Assembly: GCA_029219125.1 (NCBI GenBank)
Contig: JAQXSU010000141.1
Coordinates: 1 to 12,120, forward strand
Source: Bacillota bacterium
Lineage (GTDB): Bacteria; Bacillota; Clostridia; Peptostreptococcales; Anaerovoracaceae
Direction of reading: 5' to 3'
DNA length: 12,120 nucleotides
This document shows, piece after piece, positions 1-6,143 of this stretch. The notes beneath the pieces are model-generated. The model ran no database searches, was not told where the DNA came from, and saw nothing but the letters and a program-made list of their open reading frames with translations. Each line of letters opens with the position of its first letter. Positions within the stretch are counted from its first letter, which is position 1. A program made the position numbers and the translations under genes.

Positions 1-1344
1 GTATCTGCCCCAGGTCACCTTGTATCCGTGTTTCGCCGCTACAGAAGTCCCTACCACATTGGCTGAAGCTCCGATCGGGGTTGCACTTCCGCCGATATCC
101 GTACCCATGGCCAGAGACCATGCCAGGACCGAAAGATCCACACCGGTCGTTTCAGCCAGTGTGCGGATCACCGGAATCATGGTGGCTGCAAACGGAATGT
201 TGTCTACGAAGGCACTTGCAACACCGGAGATCCAGATAATGATCACTACCATGACCTTCGGATTGCCGCCGCTGATCTTGCCGATAAATCCGGCGATGGC
301 TTCCAGGATTCCGGTCTGCTCCAGACCGCCCACCACGATGAACAGGCCTACGAAAAACAGCAGCGTGTGAACATCTATTTTTTTCATGATCTCCCAGGCG
401 TGTCTGCCGCCTGCCAGAAGAGAGAGTATCCCTACGGTCACGCCTATGGTGGCTACCGTCAGCCCGGTCTGGGCATGGGTGATCAGAAGTACGACCGCCA
501 TCAGAAAAATTGCTGCGCTTATGTAAAATCCTCTTTTATCTGAAATAACGAAATTCGGTTGGGTTCCGCGGCCGTGGTCCATGGCGCGGGCAGCTTCTGT
601 TCCTGACACGAAGCTGTTTTTTCCGCGTGAAGCACCGATCAGGCTTCCCTCTTCATTTCCGCCCTTCAGTTCCTTATGGAAGCAGAGGTAGAAGTACACA
701 AGAGCAAACATCATGGATACCAGCGCGATCAGACCTGTATTAGTCAGGAAATCTCCGAACGTGTATCCCAGCGAAGTGCCGATAATAATGTTCGGCGGAT
801 CTCCGCACATGGTGGCTGAACCGCCCAGATTCGCGCAGAAAACCTCTGCCATGATAATTGGAACCGGGTCAAATTTCAGCACCTGGGCCAGTTCCACCGT
901 CACTGCTGCCAGGAAAAGAATTACAGTTATACTGTCGATGAACATGGACAGTATTCCTGAAATCAGCATGAATGCAATCAGCACCGGCACCGGTTTAAAC
1001 CGGACCAGCTTGGCGATGGCCATACAGAGCCAGCGGAAAAAGCCGACACGTGCCATGCCTTCCACCATAATCATCATACCTGAAATAAAAATGATAGTTT
1101 CCCAGTTGATTCCTGTAGATGTATCTGCGTTCAGACCGGTGTGATACCAGAATTCCGCGGTAAAGAGTGATTCTAAATTCAGAGTCGCCCAGATTGCCTC
1201 CGGACTTCTCATGCAAATCCCGAAAACCAGAATCAGCGTGGCTGCCCCTGCCCCCAGCGTAACGACACAGCGTTCTACCTTATCCAGCATGATCATCACA
1301 AACATGAGAACGAAAATTCCTACTGCAATTATTTGTGCTGCCAT
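1..1344 (-). CDS. ArsB/NhaD/SLC13-type ion transporter, C-terminus cut by window edge
   Basis: Reading from the ATG at 1342-1344 leftwards gives 448 open codons with no stop before base 1, so the C-terminus is outside the window. The protein is very hydrophobic and shows the two-fold repeat of the ion-transporter superfamily. Half one has FIDSITVIL (about 135-143) followed by GGSATMCGDPPN (174-185). Half two has FVDNIPFAA (379-387) followed by GGSATPIGASAN (418-429). A polar, probably cytoplasmic loop (about 225-270) separates the halves. In this superfamily the paired re-entrant hairpins with Gly-Ser-Ala-Thr and Asn form the ion and substrate site. The GDPPN form is common in ArsB, NhaD and P-protein relatives. 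The substrate (Na+/H+, arsenite, or an organic anion with sodium) cannot be read from the sequence. The family usually has 420-470 residues, so only a short piece should be missing. The start is supported by GGAGGT at 1351-1356, six bases upstream. No arsenic genes are visible beside it. Confidence 0.9.
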   Translation of the reverse strand, partial: MAAQIIAVGIFVLMFVMIMLDKVERCVVTLGAGAATLILVFGICMRSPEAIWATLNLESLFTAEFWYHTGLNADTSTGINWETIIFISGMMIMVEGMARVGFFRWLCMAIAKLVRFKPVPVLIAFMLISGILSMFIDSITVILFLAAVTVELAQVLKFDPVPIIMAEVFCANLGGSATMCGDPPNIIIGTSLGYTFGDFLTNTGLIALVSMMFALVYFYLCFHKELKGGNEEGSLIGASRGKNSFVSGTEAARAMDHGRGTQPNFVISDKRGFYISAAIFLMAVVLLITHAQTGLTVATIGVTVGILSLLAGGRHAWEIMKKIDVHTLLFFVGLFIVVGGLEQTGILEAIAGFIGKISGGNPKVMVVIIIWISGVASAFVDNIPFAATMIPVIRTLAETTGVDLSVLAWSLAMGTDIGGSATPIGASANVVGTSVAAKHGYKVTWGRY

Positions 1345-1383
1345 AACAATACCTCCATTGACTTTTAAAAATCAACAGATTTG

Positions 1384-1392
1384 ATTATAGCA
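1384..1392 (-). promoter_or_regulatory. Extended -10 promoter of the transporter gene
   Basis: On the minus strand this reads TGCTATAAT, a perfect -10 hexamer with the TGn extension, about 40 bases upstream of the transporter start codon. No good -35 is seen at 16-18 bases, which is normal for extended -10 promoters. A GGGTACCC palindrome (1408-1415) covers the place where the -35 would lie. Confidence 0.65.
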
Positions 1393-1451
1393 GATTCTTA
1401 GCTGAACGGGTACCCTTCTAAACGTTATCTGTGCGACTTCTTAACACATGT

Positions 1452-2990
1452 TTACAGAATCTCCGCCAGTTTTCCCACCAGATAGTCACTGCGGATCATG
1501 GACAGATTGTTCAGGAAGATCACGTCATCCGCCTTCTTCACCCGCACCAGTTCTTCTATACTTCCCTGCCAGTACCGGTAGTCGATGACATAGATTTTCT
1601 CATAATGGTCTACCAGAAACGGTATCAGAGCATTTCCGAAGGATTCCTTCACCACCACGCAGCGGGAGTCATCATCCAGTTCACGATTTCGGATCACGGT
1701 ATACGGGTTGTCGCCGGCGATGAAGGTACTGTATTTCGTGGATGCGCCATAATCTGTAACATCATGGATGACCTGCCAGTCATTGCTTTTTCCATCCGCC
1801 GTTTTATATGTCAGGGCAGTATCGCTGCTGACAGGGTAATAGGCCCGGATCGTATCCGGGTTTTCTTTCATTTTTTTGCTTTCATTGGTGTCTTTATAGA
1901 AGGATCCAAGGAATCCCTCAAAATCCACACTCTCCCGGTTTTCGCGGGGGATTGGGAGAATTCCTGCTGCCTGACAGAAAGTTTCGTAGGCATAGTATGC
2001 CCCATCTGCGGTCCAGTGGTGGTCGGTACGGAAATAGATATACTCATCCCTGTGTTTCATCAGGTTTTCATATGGATTGACCACCGTCACGTCATCGCTC
2101 ATTTTCTCACCGATGGACTGGAGTGCTTTTTTCTGACTTTCGGACGGAATTTCGCCGTAGAGCCTGTCCGGCAGCGTAATGCCGGAACCAAGTGGAATCA
2201 GAACGTCATAGACCTTCGCTTCTCCCTTCAGCGACTCTGCTGCCCCGTTGATGGCTTCTGCGTATTTTTCTGCTGCTTTTCCGGAATAGGAATACAGCTC
2301 ATATGCTGTATCACCCACGGCGATTACATAGCCGTAGGTTTCCACCTCGCCTTCCTTCTCTATCACAGGATAGGATGTCTCTGCGGCCTCACCGGTATTA
2401 TCCCCTGCATTCTCCCCTCCTGCCGATTCTCCTTCCGAATCTGCAGCATCACTGTTTTCTGCCGGCTCTCCCGAAGGGCCTTCACCTTTCTCCCCTGCCG
2501 AACCACTTTCCCCGAACTGGTCGAAATAGTCCTGGATGAAGGATTTTGCGCCGTCATCGGAAGTAATGCAGAGGACGACATAACGCCCTTTCTGCTCCGC
2601 CACAGCACCGTCAATCTTCGCTGCTTCCTCCGGCAGGTAATCCTCGAAAGAATGCTTCAGATCCTCTACGTAGGTCTGCACCATTTCCAGGGTTTTTGCC
2701 GCAGTTTCTGCATCCGGCGAAGTGAAAATTCCCGCATGATCCGCATAGGAACCGCTTCCCATAAACACCATGGCTGTAGTGCCCTCCTCCAGCGTAAAGA
2801 AGTTTTCCACACTGTCCGGCTTTACCTGATACATGTCACAATCAAATGACACCTGGCTCAGCATTGCAGACATGAAGTCAGCTTCATTGATCTGATAGTC
2901 TTTCGCACTGTCTCCGCCGCAGCCTGCCAGAGCAGCGCACAGCAGCAGAAGTAAAAATATATAAAATACCCTTTTGCAAACAGATTTCAC
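1452..2990 (-). CDS. Secreted lipoprotein fusing DUF4358 to a DHHW (AlgX/AlgJ-like SGNH) domain
   Basis: The protein has 512 residues from a GTG start, with GAGGAG about nine bases upstream. It opens with a lipoprotein signal: KR, then a hydrophobic stretch, then LAGC with the lipid-acceptor Cys24. Residues about 33-155 resemble DUF4358, a clostridial lipoprotein domain (RYVVLCITSDDGAKSF at 136-151). A Gly/Ser/Glu/Asp/Ala-rich linker (about 158-205) leads to a DHHW domain. That domain holds FRTDHHWTADGAYYAYETF (320-338, with D323, H324, H325, W326) and KESFGNALIPF (449-459, with S450). By comparison with AlgX/AlgJ-type SGNH proteins, the Asp-His pair and the Ser are candidate catalytic residues; this is inference from motif layout. 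Such proteins take part in acyl transfer to exported polymers, usually with an MBOAT protein, and none is seen here. It is the third gene after an ECF sigma factor and its anti-sigma, 24 bases downstream, so it is probably in their regulon. Confidence 0.85.
   Translation of the reverse strand: MKSVCKRVFYIFLLLLLCAALAGCGGDSAKDYQINEADFMSAMLSQVSFDCDMYQVKPDSVENFFTLEEGTTAMVFMGSGSYADHAGIFTSPDAETAAKTLEMVQTYVEDLKHSFEDYLPEEAAKIDGAVAEQKGRYVVLCITSDDGAKSFIQDYFDQFGESGSAGEKGEGPSGEPAENSDAADSEGESAGGENAGDNTGEAAETSYPVIEKEGEVETYGYVIAVGDTAYELYSYSGKAAEKYAEAINGAAESLKGEAKVYDVLIPLGSGITLPDRLYGEIPSESQKKALQSIGEKMSDDVTVVNPYENLMKHRDEYIYFRTDHHWTADGAYYAYETFCQAAGILPIPRENRESVDFEGFLGSFYKDTNESKKMKENPDTIRAYYPVSSDTALTYKTADGKSNDWQVIHDVTDYGASTKYSTFIAGDNPYTVIRNRELDDDSRCVVVKESFGNALIPFLVDHYEKIYVIDYRYWQGSIEELVRVKKADDVIFLNNLSMIRSDYLVGKLAEIL
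2376..2519 (-). other. Low-complexity acidic linker between DUF4358 and DHHW domains
   Basis: This stretch codes for residues 158-205 of the lipoprotein. It is almost only Gly, Ser, Glu, Asp, Ala, Asn and Pro, without predicted structure or hydrophobic residues. It marks the junction of two domains that look like separate families, and such linkers are typical between extracytoplasmic domains. Confidence 0.8.
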
Positions 2991-3014
2991 TTTTCTTTCT
3001 CCTCATCTTATCTC

Positions 3015-3890
3015 TTATTTTATATTCTCAGTCACTGTATCAGGGATCACGAATTCATCGCATCCCATGTACATCGGTGCCACATCTCCTTCCGAGAATG
3101 TGATGACCAGATGCCCGTCACGGTTCACATAGAAGGACTGATCCGGCGGGATCGCATCGAATACCCATCCGATTCCGTCCTCCGCATCCACCCAGTAAAC
3201 CTTGTTTTCGTCTTCTTCCATGCGTCTTCGCATCTGCTCTTTAATATTTTCACTGATCGGCGTGATGAAGTCTGCGCCCGCCGGGAACAGATCCGCCAGG
3301 GTCAGCTGCTTTCCGGTCTCCAGGTCCAGCGTATAATAGTAGTCTTTCTGATAGCCGGATCCCGCTCCGTGATAGGTGATCAGTTTCAGCGAGAAGTAGT
3401 CATCCGTTGTGTCCAGGATTTCGTATTTGATCATCAGCTGCTCATAGCTTGCCTCTTCAGCCATGTTGATCTCAAACTCGTCGATCATTTCCTGGGCAAT
3501 CTGCCGGATCTCATCATTGATCCGCTTCAGCTGCTCAGCGTCAACTGACAGTCCGTCAGATGCTCTCAGCTCCGGAATCTTCACATCTGCTTCAAACCTA
3601 CCATCCTCAGACTCCGCAGCATACTCACGGAAGGTCACCGCCTCTATGATCTGCCCCAGAACCGGCACGCTGCTCATGGCATAGGCTGCACTGCTGCTGA
3701 TGTTCGGAAGCAGCACGATGATGGCTGCCGCTGCCGCAAGTCCGCTTCCCCAGGCTTTCCATCGGCGTTTCTGCCGCTTCTCTCTGTTTTCTGCCTTCGC
3801 ACGTGCAATCGTCTCTTTCATGCGTTCCTTTCCCTCCGGCGGCGGTTCAACAGACAGATATTCCTTCTTCATTTCATCCAGATTTTCCAT
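3015..3890 (-). CDS. rsiV: RsiV-like transmembrane anti-sigma factor
   Basis: The protein has 291 residues, close to the roughly 285 of Bacillus subtilis RsiV. It has a charged cytoplasmic head (1-44), one membrane helix (about 46-63), then an outer part with the RsiV-type pattern: VPVLGQIIEAVTFREY (75-90), YYYTLDLETGKQLTLADLF (184-202), and the DUF3298-like end FYVNRDGHLVITFSEG (253-268). AYA at 69-71 just after the helix fits a signal-peptidase site. In B. subtilis, RsiV binds lysozyme, is cut by signal peptidase and then by the intramembrane protease RasP, and releases SigV. The same route is inferred here. The gene lies 13 bases after the sigma factor gene with AGAGGG as ribosome binding site, so the pair are cotranscribed. 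The lysozyme role is inference from family; the anti-sigma role is well supported by context. Confidence 0.92.
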   Translation of the reverse strand: MENLDEMKKEYLSVEPPPEGKERMKETIARAKAENREKRQKRRWKAWGSGLAAAAAIIVLLPNISSSAAYAMSSVPVLGQIIEAVTFREYAAESEDGRFEADVKIPELRASDGLSVDAEQLKRINDEIRQIAQEMIDEFEINMAEEASYEQLMIKYEILDTTDDYFSLKLITYHGAGSGYQKDYYYTLDLETGKQLTLADLFPAGADFITPISENIKEQMRRRMEEDENKVYWVDAEDGIGWVFDAIPPDQSFYVNRDGHLVITFSEGDVAPMYMGCDEFVIPDTVTENIK

Positions 3891-3903
3891 TTTACCCTCT
3901 TTC

Positions 3904-4386
3904 CTATTCTTCCAGCGTAATCCTCAGCTTCTGCAGGGTGCGGTAGAGTCGGCTCTTCACGGTGCTCAGATTTTCATCCAGGATGCCGGCGATCTCCTCC
4001 AGCTTCAGATCCTCGAAATACCGCAGCTCCACCAGTGCCTTATCCTTTGGCGGGAGCCTGTCCAGTGCTTCCCGCAGCGGAAGGCTGTCCGTCGGTGCGT
4101 CGGCCGGCATTTCTTCCAGGCAGTCTGTGTCTGTCATGCGTTCCTGTTCCCGGCTTCGCTTTCGCAGCATGCTGAATATTTCGTTGAGCATGATCCGGTA
4201 GATCCAGGTCTCCGCAAAATCCTCCCGCTCCAGACTCTCCCATTTCAGCATGGCTTTGCAGGCGCCCTCCTGCACGATATCCATCGCATCTGCTTCGTTA
4301 TGAACATAGCTGAATGCCAGCCTGTAATATTTCTCGTAATTCTCTATGAGAATTTTTTCCACCAGCAATTCTCTGCTGTTTTTCAT
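3904..4386 (-). CDS. sigV: ECF RNA polymerase sigma factor, SigV-like
   Basis: The protein has 160 residues (SigV of B. subtilis has 166). Region 2 spans about 15-78, with YYRLAFSYVHNEADAMDIVQE-type core sequence (20-40) and WIYRIMLNE (61-69). Region 4 spans about 103-152, with LPPKDKALVELRYFEDLKLE (111-130) and the helix-turn-helix IAGILDENLSTVKSRLYR (132-149). There is no region 3 or 1.1, as usual for ECF factors. It directs RNA polymerase to envelope-stress promoters once released from its membrane anti-sigma, encoded next. AGGGGG at 4395-4400 lies eight bases before the ATG. A matching ECF promoter lies just upstream, so the operon should drive itself. Assignment to the SigV branch rests mainly on the RsiV-like partner. 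Confidence 0.93.
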   Translation of the reverse strand: MKNSRELLVEKILIENYEKYYRLAFSYVHNEADAMDIVQEGACKAMLKWESLEREDFAETWIYRIMLNEIFSMLRKRSREQERMTDTDCLEEMPADAPTDSLPLREALDRLPPKDKALVELRYFEDLKLEEIAGILDENLSTVKSRLYRTLQKLRITLEE

Positions 4387-4418
4387 CCAAAGTTCCCCCT
4401 GCTGCTGTTACATATTTT

Positions 4419-4447
4419 TAGACGCTGCAGATAACGGAAAAGTTTCA
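4419..4447 (-). promoter_or_regulatory. ECF-type autoregulatory promoter of the sigma/anti-sigma operon
   Basis: On the minus strand TGAAAC (4442-4447) is followed after 17 bases by CGTCTA (4419-4424). This matches the TGAAAC / CGTC pattern known for extracytoplasmic-function promoters of Bacillus. An A/T-only run (4451-4465) directly upstream of the -35 could act as an UP element. Transcription would start near 4412, leaving a leader of about 25 bases that contains the AGGGGG ribosome binding site. No TATAAT-type promoter is seen in the same gap. Confidence 0.8.
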
Positions 4448-4464
4448 TGGTTTTAAAATTTTTT

Positions 4465-5241
4465 TCACCGGTCTGCACCCGTTTCTATGCCCTGCACTTC
4501 TGCACCGCACTGCTCTCCGTCAGACAGCCGGACCGGAAGGGGTATGCTTACCTGCAGGCTGTCCTCCGTCACATGGCACTGGTATGCCAGAATGTGTACA
4601 CCGGCACGCTGCGCCTGGCGCAGGGCATCTCCGAAGGCCCGGTGGGTATCATCGTTGGGCATGAAGACCCGCATTCCCTCCATCTGCACGATGAAGAGTA
4701 CATATGCAAAGTGTCCTTCTTCTCTGGCGCGAATCAGTTCCTCCACATGTTTTACACCACGCTCCGTGGGCGCATCGGGGAAGCGGACCAGCCCGTCTTC
4801 TTCCAGCGTAACACCCTTTACTTCCAGATATCCTTTCTTTCCGTCTGCATCCTCCACATAGAAATCAAACCGGGAATTGCCGAAGGTTTTCTCCCCTTTT
4901 ACTACCGTCAGATTGGACATATCCGGAAGGCAAATCGTTCCGTCTTTCAGTGCCTCCGCCGCCACCTTATTTGGTGCCTGGGAATCCATGTTCACCATGA
5001 GCACGGATCCGCTTTTCAGCAGTTTTTCCACGCCAATGAGAGAATAGGCCAGCTTCCTGCTCCCCATTCTCTCTGTATGATCCTCCAGCCAGACTGTCGC
5101 ACCGGGCTGCAGAAGTTCCCTGCATCTTCCGGTATTCTTCACATGGGCCCTTGTTTCCGTCCCGTCGGCCAGCTTTACTTCGGCAATGAACCGGTTGGGC
5201 CTGGCCATAAATTGTGCTTTCATGATTTTCTCGTACTTCAT
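4465..5241 (-). CDS. sfsA: SfsA family protein (sugar fermentation stimulation)
   Basis: The protein has 258 residues from the ATG at 5239-5241. The N-terminal OB-like part has RPNRFIAEVKLADG (14-27), HVKNTGRCRELLQPG (33-47) and WLEDH (51-55). The C-terminal half has a PD-(D/E)XK-nuclease-like core, RFDFYVEDADGKKGYLEVKG (124-143) with D126, E140 and K142, then FPDAPTERGVKHVEEL (154-169). The family was described as DNA-binding in Escherichia coli and its true role is unclear. Start choice: an upstream GTG (5277) would add 12 atypical residues. MKY at 5241 fits my recollection of clostridial SfsA starts, but no Shine-Dalgarno precedes it. A further ATG at 5223 has a weak GAGAAA. It is transcribed away from lgt. 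About 18 bases separate its stop from the ECF -35 of the next operon, with no clear terminator. Confidence 0.95.
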   Translation of the reverse strand: MKYEKIMKAQFMARPNRFIAEVKLADGTETRAHVKNTGRCRELLQPGATVWLEDHTERMGSRKLAYSLIGVEKLLKSGSVLMVNMDSQAPNKVAAEALKDGTICLPDMSNLTVVKGEKTFGNSRFDFYVEDADGKKGYLEVKGVTLEEDGLVRFPDAPTERGVKHVEELIRAREEGHFAYVLFIVQMEGMRVFMPNDDTHRAFGDALRQAQRAGVHILAYQCHVTEDSLQVSIPLPVRLSDGEQCGAEVQGIETGADR

Positions 5242-5247
5242 ATAAAA

Positions 5248-5256
5248 ATTGTACCA
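5248..5256 (-). promoter_or_regulatory. Candidate extended -10 promoter of sfsA
   Basis: The minus strand reads TGGTACAAT, a TGn-extended -10 with one mismatch to TATAAT. Transcription from it would begin at about 5241, almost on the chosen ATG. That would mean either a near-leaderless message or use of the ATG at 5223. No clear -35 is present. Confidence 0.4.
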
Positions 5257-5263
5257 AACTTTG

Positions 5264-5292
5264 ATGACAATTAACACTTTTTTTTGTATAAT
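5264..5292 (+). promoter_or_regulatory. Sigma-A promoter of lgt-ychF
   Basis: ATGACA (5264-5269, five of six to TTGACA) is followed after 17 bases by a perfect TATAAT (5287-5292). Transcription would start near 5299. That excludes the upstream ATG at 5295 as the lgt start and leaves a leader of about 40 bases. It lies back to back with the sfsA promoter in a gap of about 98 bases. Confidence 0.8.
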
Positions 5293-5323
5293 ATATGGGT
5301 GAATTTATTGGATATTTTAATAT

Positions 5324-5329
5324 AAGGAG
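5324..5329 (+). promoter_or_regulatory. Ribosome binding site fixing the lgt start
   Basis: AAGGAG lies ten bases before the ATG at 5340-5342. The other in-frame ATG at 5295 has no such site and lies about at the transcription start, so 5340 is chosen. Confidence 0.85.
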
Positions 5330-5339
5330 ATTTGAGACT

Positions 5340-6143
5340 ATGATTGCACCCGACCGGGTCGCATTTTCCATTTTCGGACTGGATGTCATGTGGTATGGCC
5401 TTCTGATCGGACTTGGTTTTTTCATCGCGACACTGATTTGCTACTTCCGCGCAAAGGAGCATGACATACAGCCGGATTTCATTCTGGATCTGGTCATTTT
5501 CATGGTTCCCACAGCCATCATCGGCGCACGGGCCTACTATGTTATTTTCAGCTGGGAGAACTATGCCGGAGACTGGATGAAGATCTTCGACACCAGAAGC
5601 GGCGGACTGGCAGTCCACGGCGGACTGATTGCCTGCTTCATCGTGGCATACTTCGTCTGCCGCCATCATAAAGTGAACTTTCTCAATGCCGCCGACCTGG
5701 TGGCACCCACCATTGCCCTGGCCCAGTCCATCGGCCGGTGGGGAAACTTCTTTAACGAGGAGGCCCACGGCGGCCCGACAGATCTGCCATGGGCACAGAT
5801 TATCGATGGCGTCGGCTATCACCCGACTTTCCTGTACGAATCCATCTGGTGCTTCCTGCTGTTCTGGTTTCTGCTGTGGCTTGACAGAAACCACCGGAAA
5901 TTCAACGGACAGATTTTGTGCCTCTACGGCATTCTGTATTCCGTAGAGCGCTTCTTTGTGGAAGGTCTGCGGACAGACAGTCTGATGATCGGCCCGCTGC
6001 GGCAGGCGCAGGTCCTCAGTCTCTGCCTCATCGCAGGACTGGCTGTAATCTACTGGATTTTAATGAAGCATCGCACGAATACAGCGCATTTGACGAATGC
6101 AGCGAATTTGAATGATAAAACAGAAAACAAGGAGAATGAATAA
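5340..6143 (+). CDS. lgt: Prolipoprotein diacylglyceryl transferase
   Basis: The protein has 267 residues and several membrane helices. Lgt moves diacylglycerol from phosphatidylglycerol to the lipobox cysteine of prolipoproteins, the first step of lipoprotein maturation in the membrane. The family signature GRWGNFFNEEAHG is at 132-144; its R133 and N136 correspond to the essential Arg and Asn of the E. coli signature. Also present are GARAYYVIF (62-70), GGLAVHGG (88-95), HPTFLYESIW (161-170), RFFVEGLRTDS (204-214) and RQAQVLS (221-227). The last 25 residues are polar and include a duplicated TNTAHL/TNAANL. The stop TAA shares its last A with the ATG of ychF, so translation is probably coupled. 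The DUF4358-DHHW protein of this window is one likely substrate. Confidence 0.97.
   Translation: MIAPDRVAFSIFGLDVMWYGLLIGLGFFIATLICYFRAKEHDIQPDFILDLVIFMVPTAIIGARAYYVIFSWENYAGDWMKIFDTRSGGLAVHGGLIACFIVAYFVCRHHKVNFLNAADLVAPTIALAQSIGRWGNFFNEEAHGGPTDLPWAQIIDGVGYHPTFLYESIWCFLLFWFLLWLDRNHRKFNGQILCLYGILYSVERFFVEGLRTDSLMIGPLRQAQVLSLCLIAGLAVIYWILMKHRTNTAHLTNAANLNDKTENKENE
6075..6110 (+). repeat. Imperfect 18-bp tandem duplication at the 3' end of lgt
   Basis: Two adjacent 18-base units (6075-6092 and 6093-6110) differ at two positions. They code for TNTAHL and TNAANL in the polar C-terminal tail of Lgt, and the reading frame is kept. This looks like a small slippage duplication in an unconstrained tail. 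Confidence 0.8.

Noticed and set aside
1..1344. Naming the left transporter arsB or nhaD
   Set aside because: The GDPPN and GGSAT motifs are shared by several branches. Without the C-terminus or arsenic or sodium context the substrate cannot be chosen.
1408..1415. GGGTACCC palindrome as an operator near the transporter promoter
   Set aside because: Only eight bases are perfect and the flanks pair poorly. The place is suggestive, but one short palindrome is weak evidence.
1431..2849. Long 472-codon plus-strand open frame
   Set aside because: It lies opposite the DUF4358-DHHW gene, which has a lipobox, family motifs and a ribosome binding site. The plus-strand protein is Cys/Phe/His-rich without recognisable motifs.
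3700..5274. Plus-strand open frames 3700-4434 and 4447-5274
   Set aside because: They oppose the anti-sigma/sigma genes and sfsA, all of which show clear family motifs on the minus strand.
5295..5339. Upstream ATG extending Lgt by 15 residues
   Set aside because: The predicted transcription start is near 5299, and AAGGAG sits before the ATG at 5340. The extra residues do not look like Lgt.
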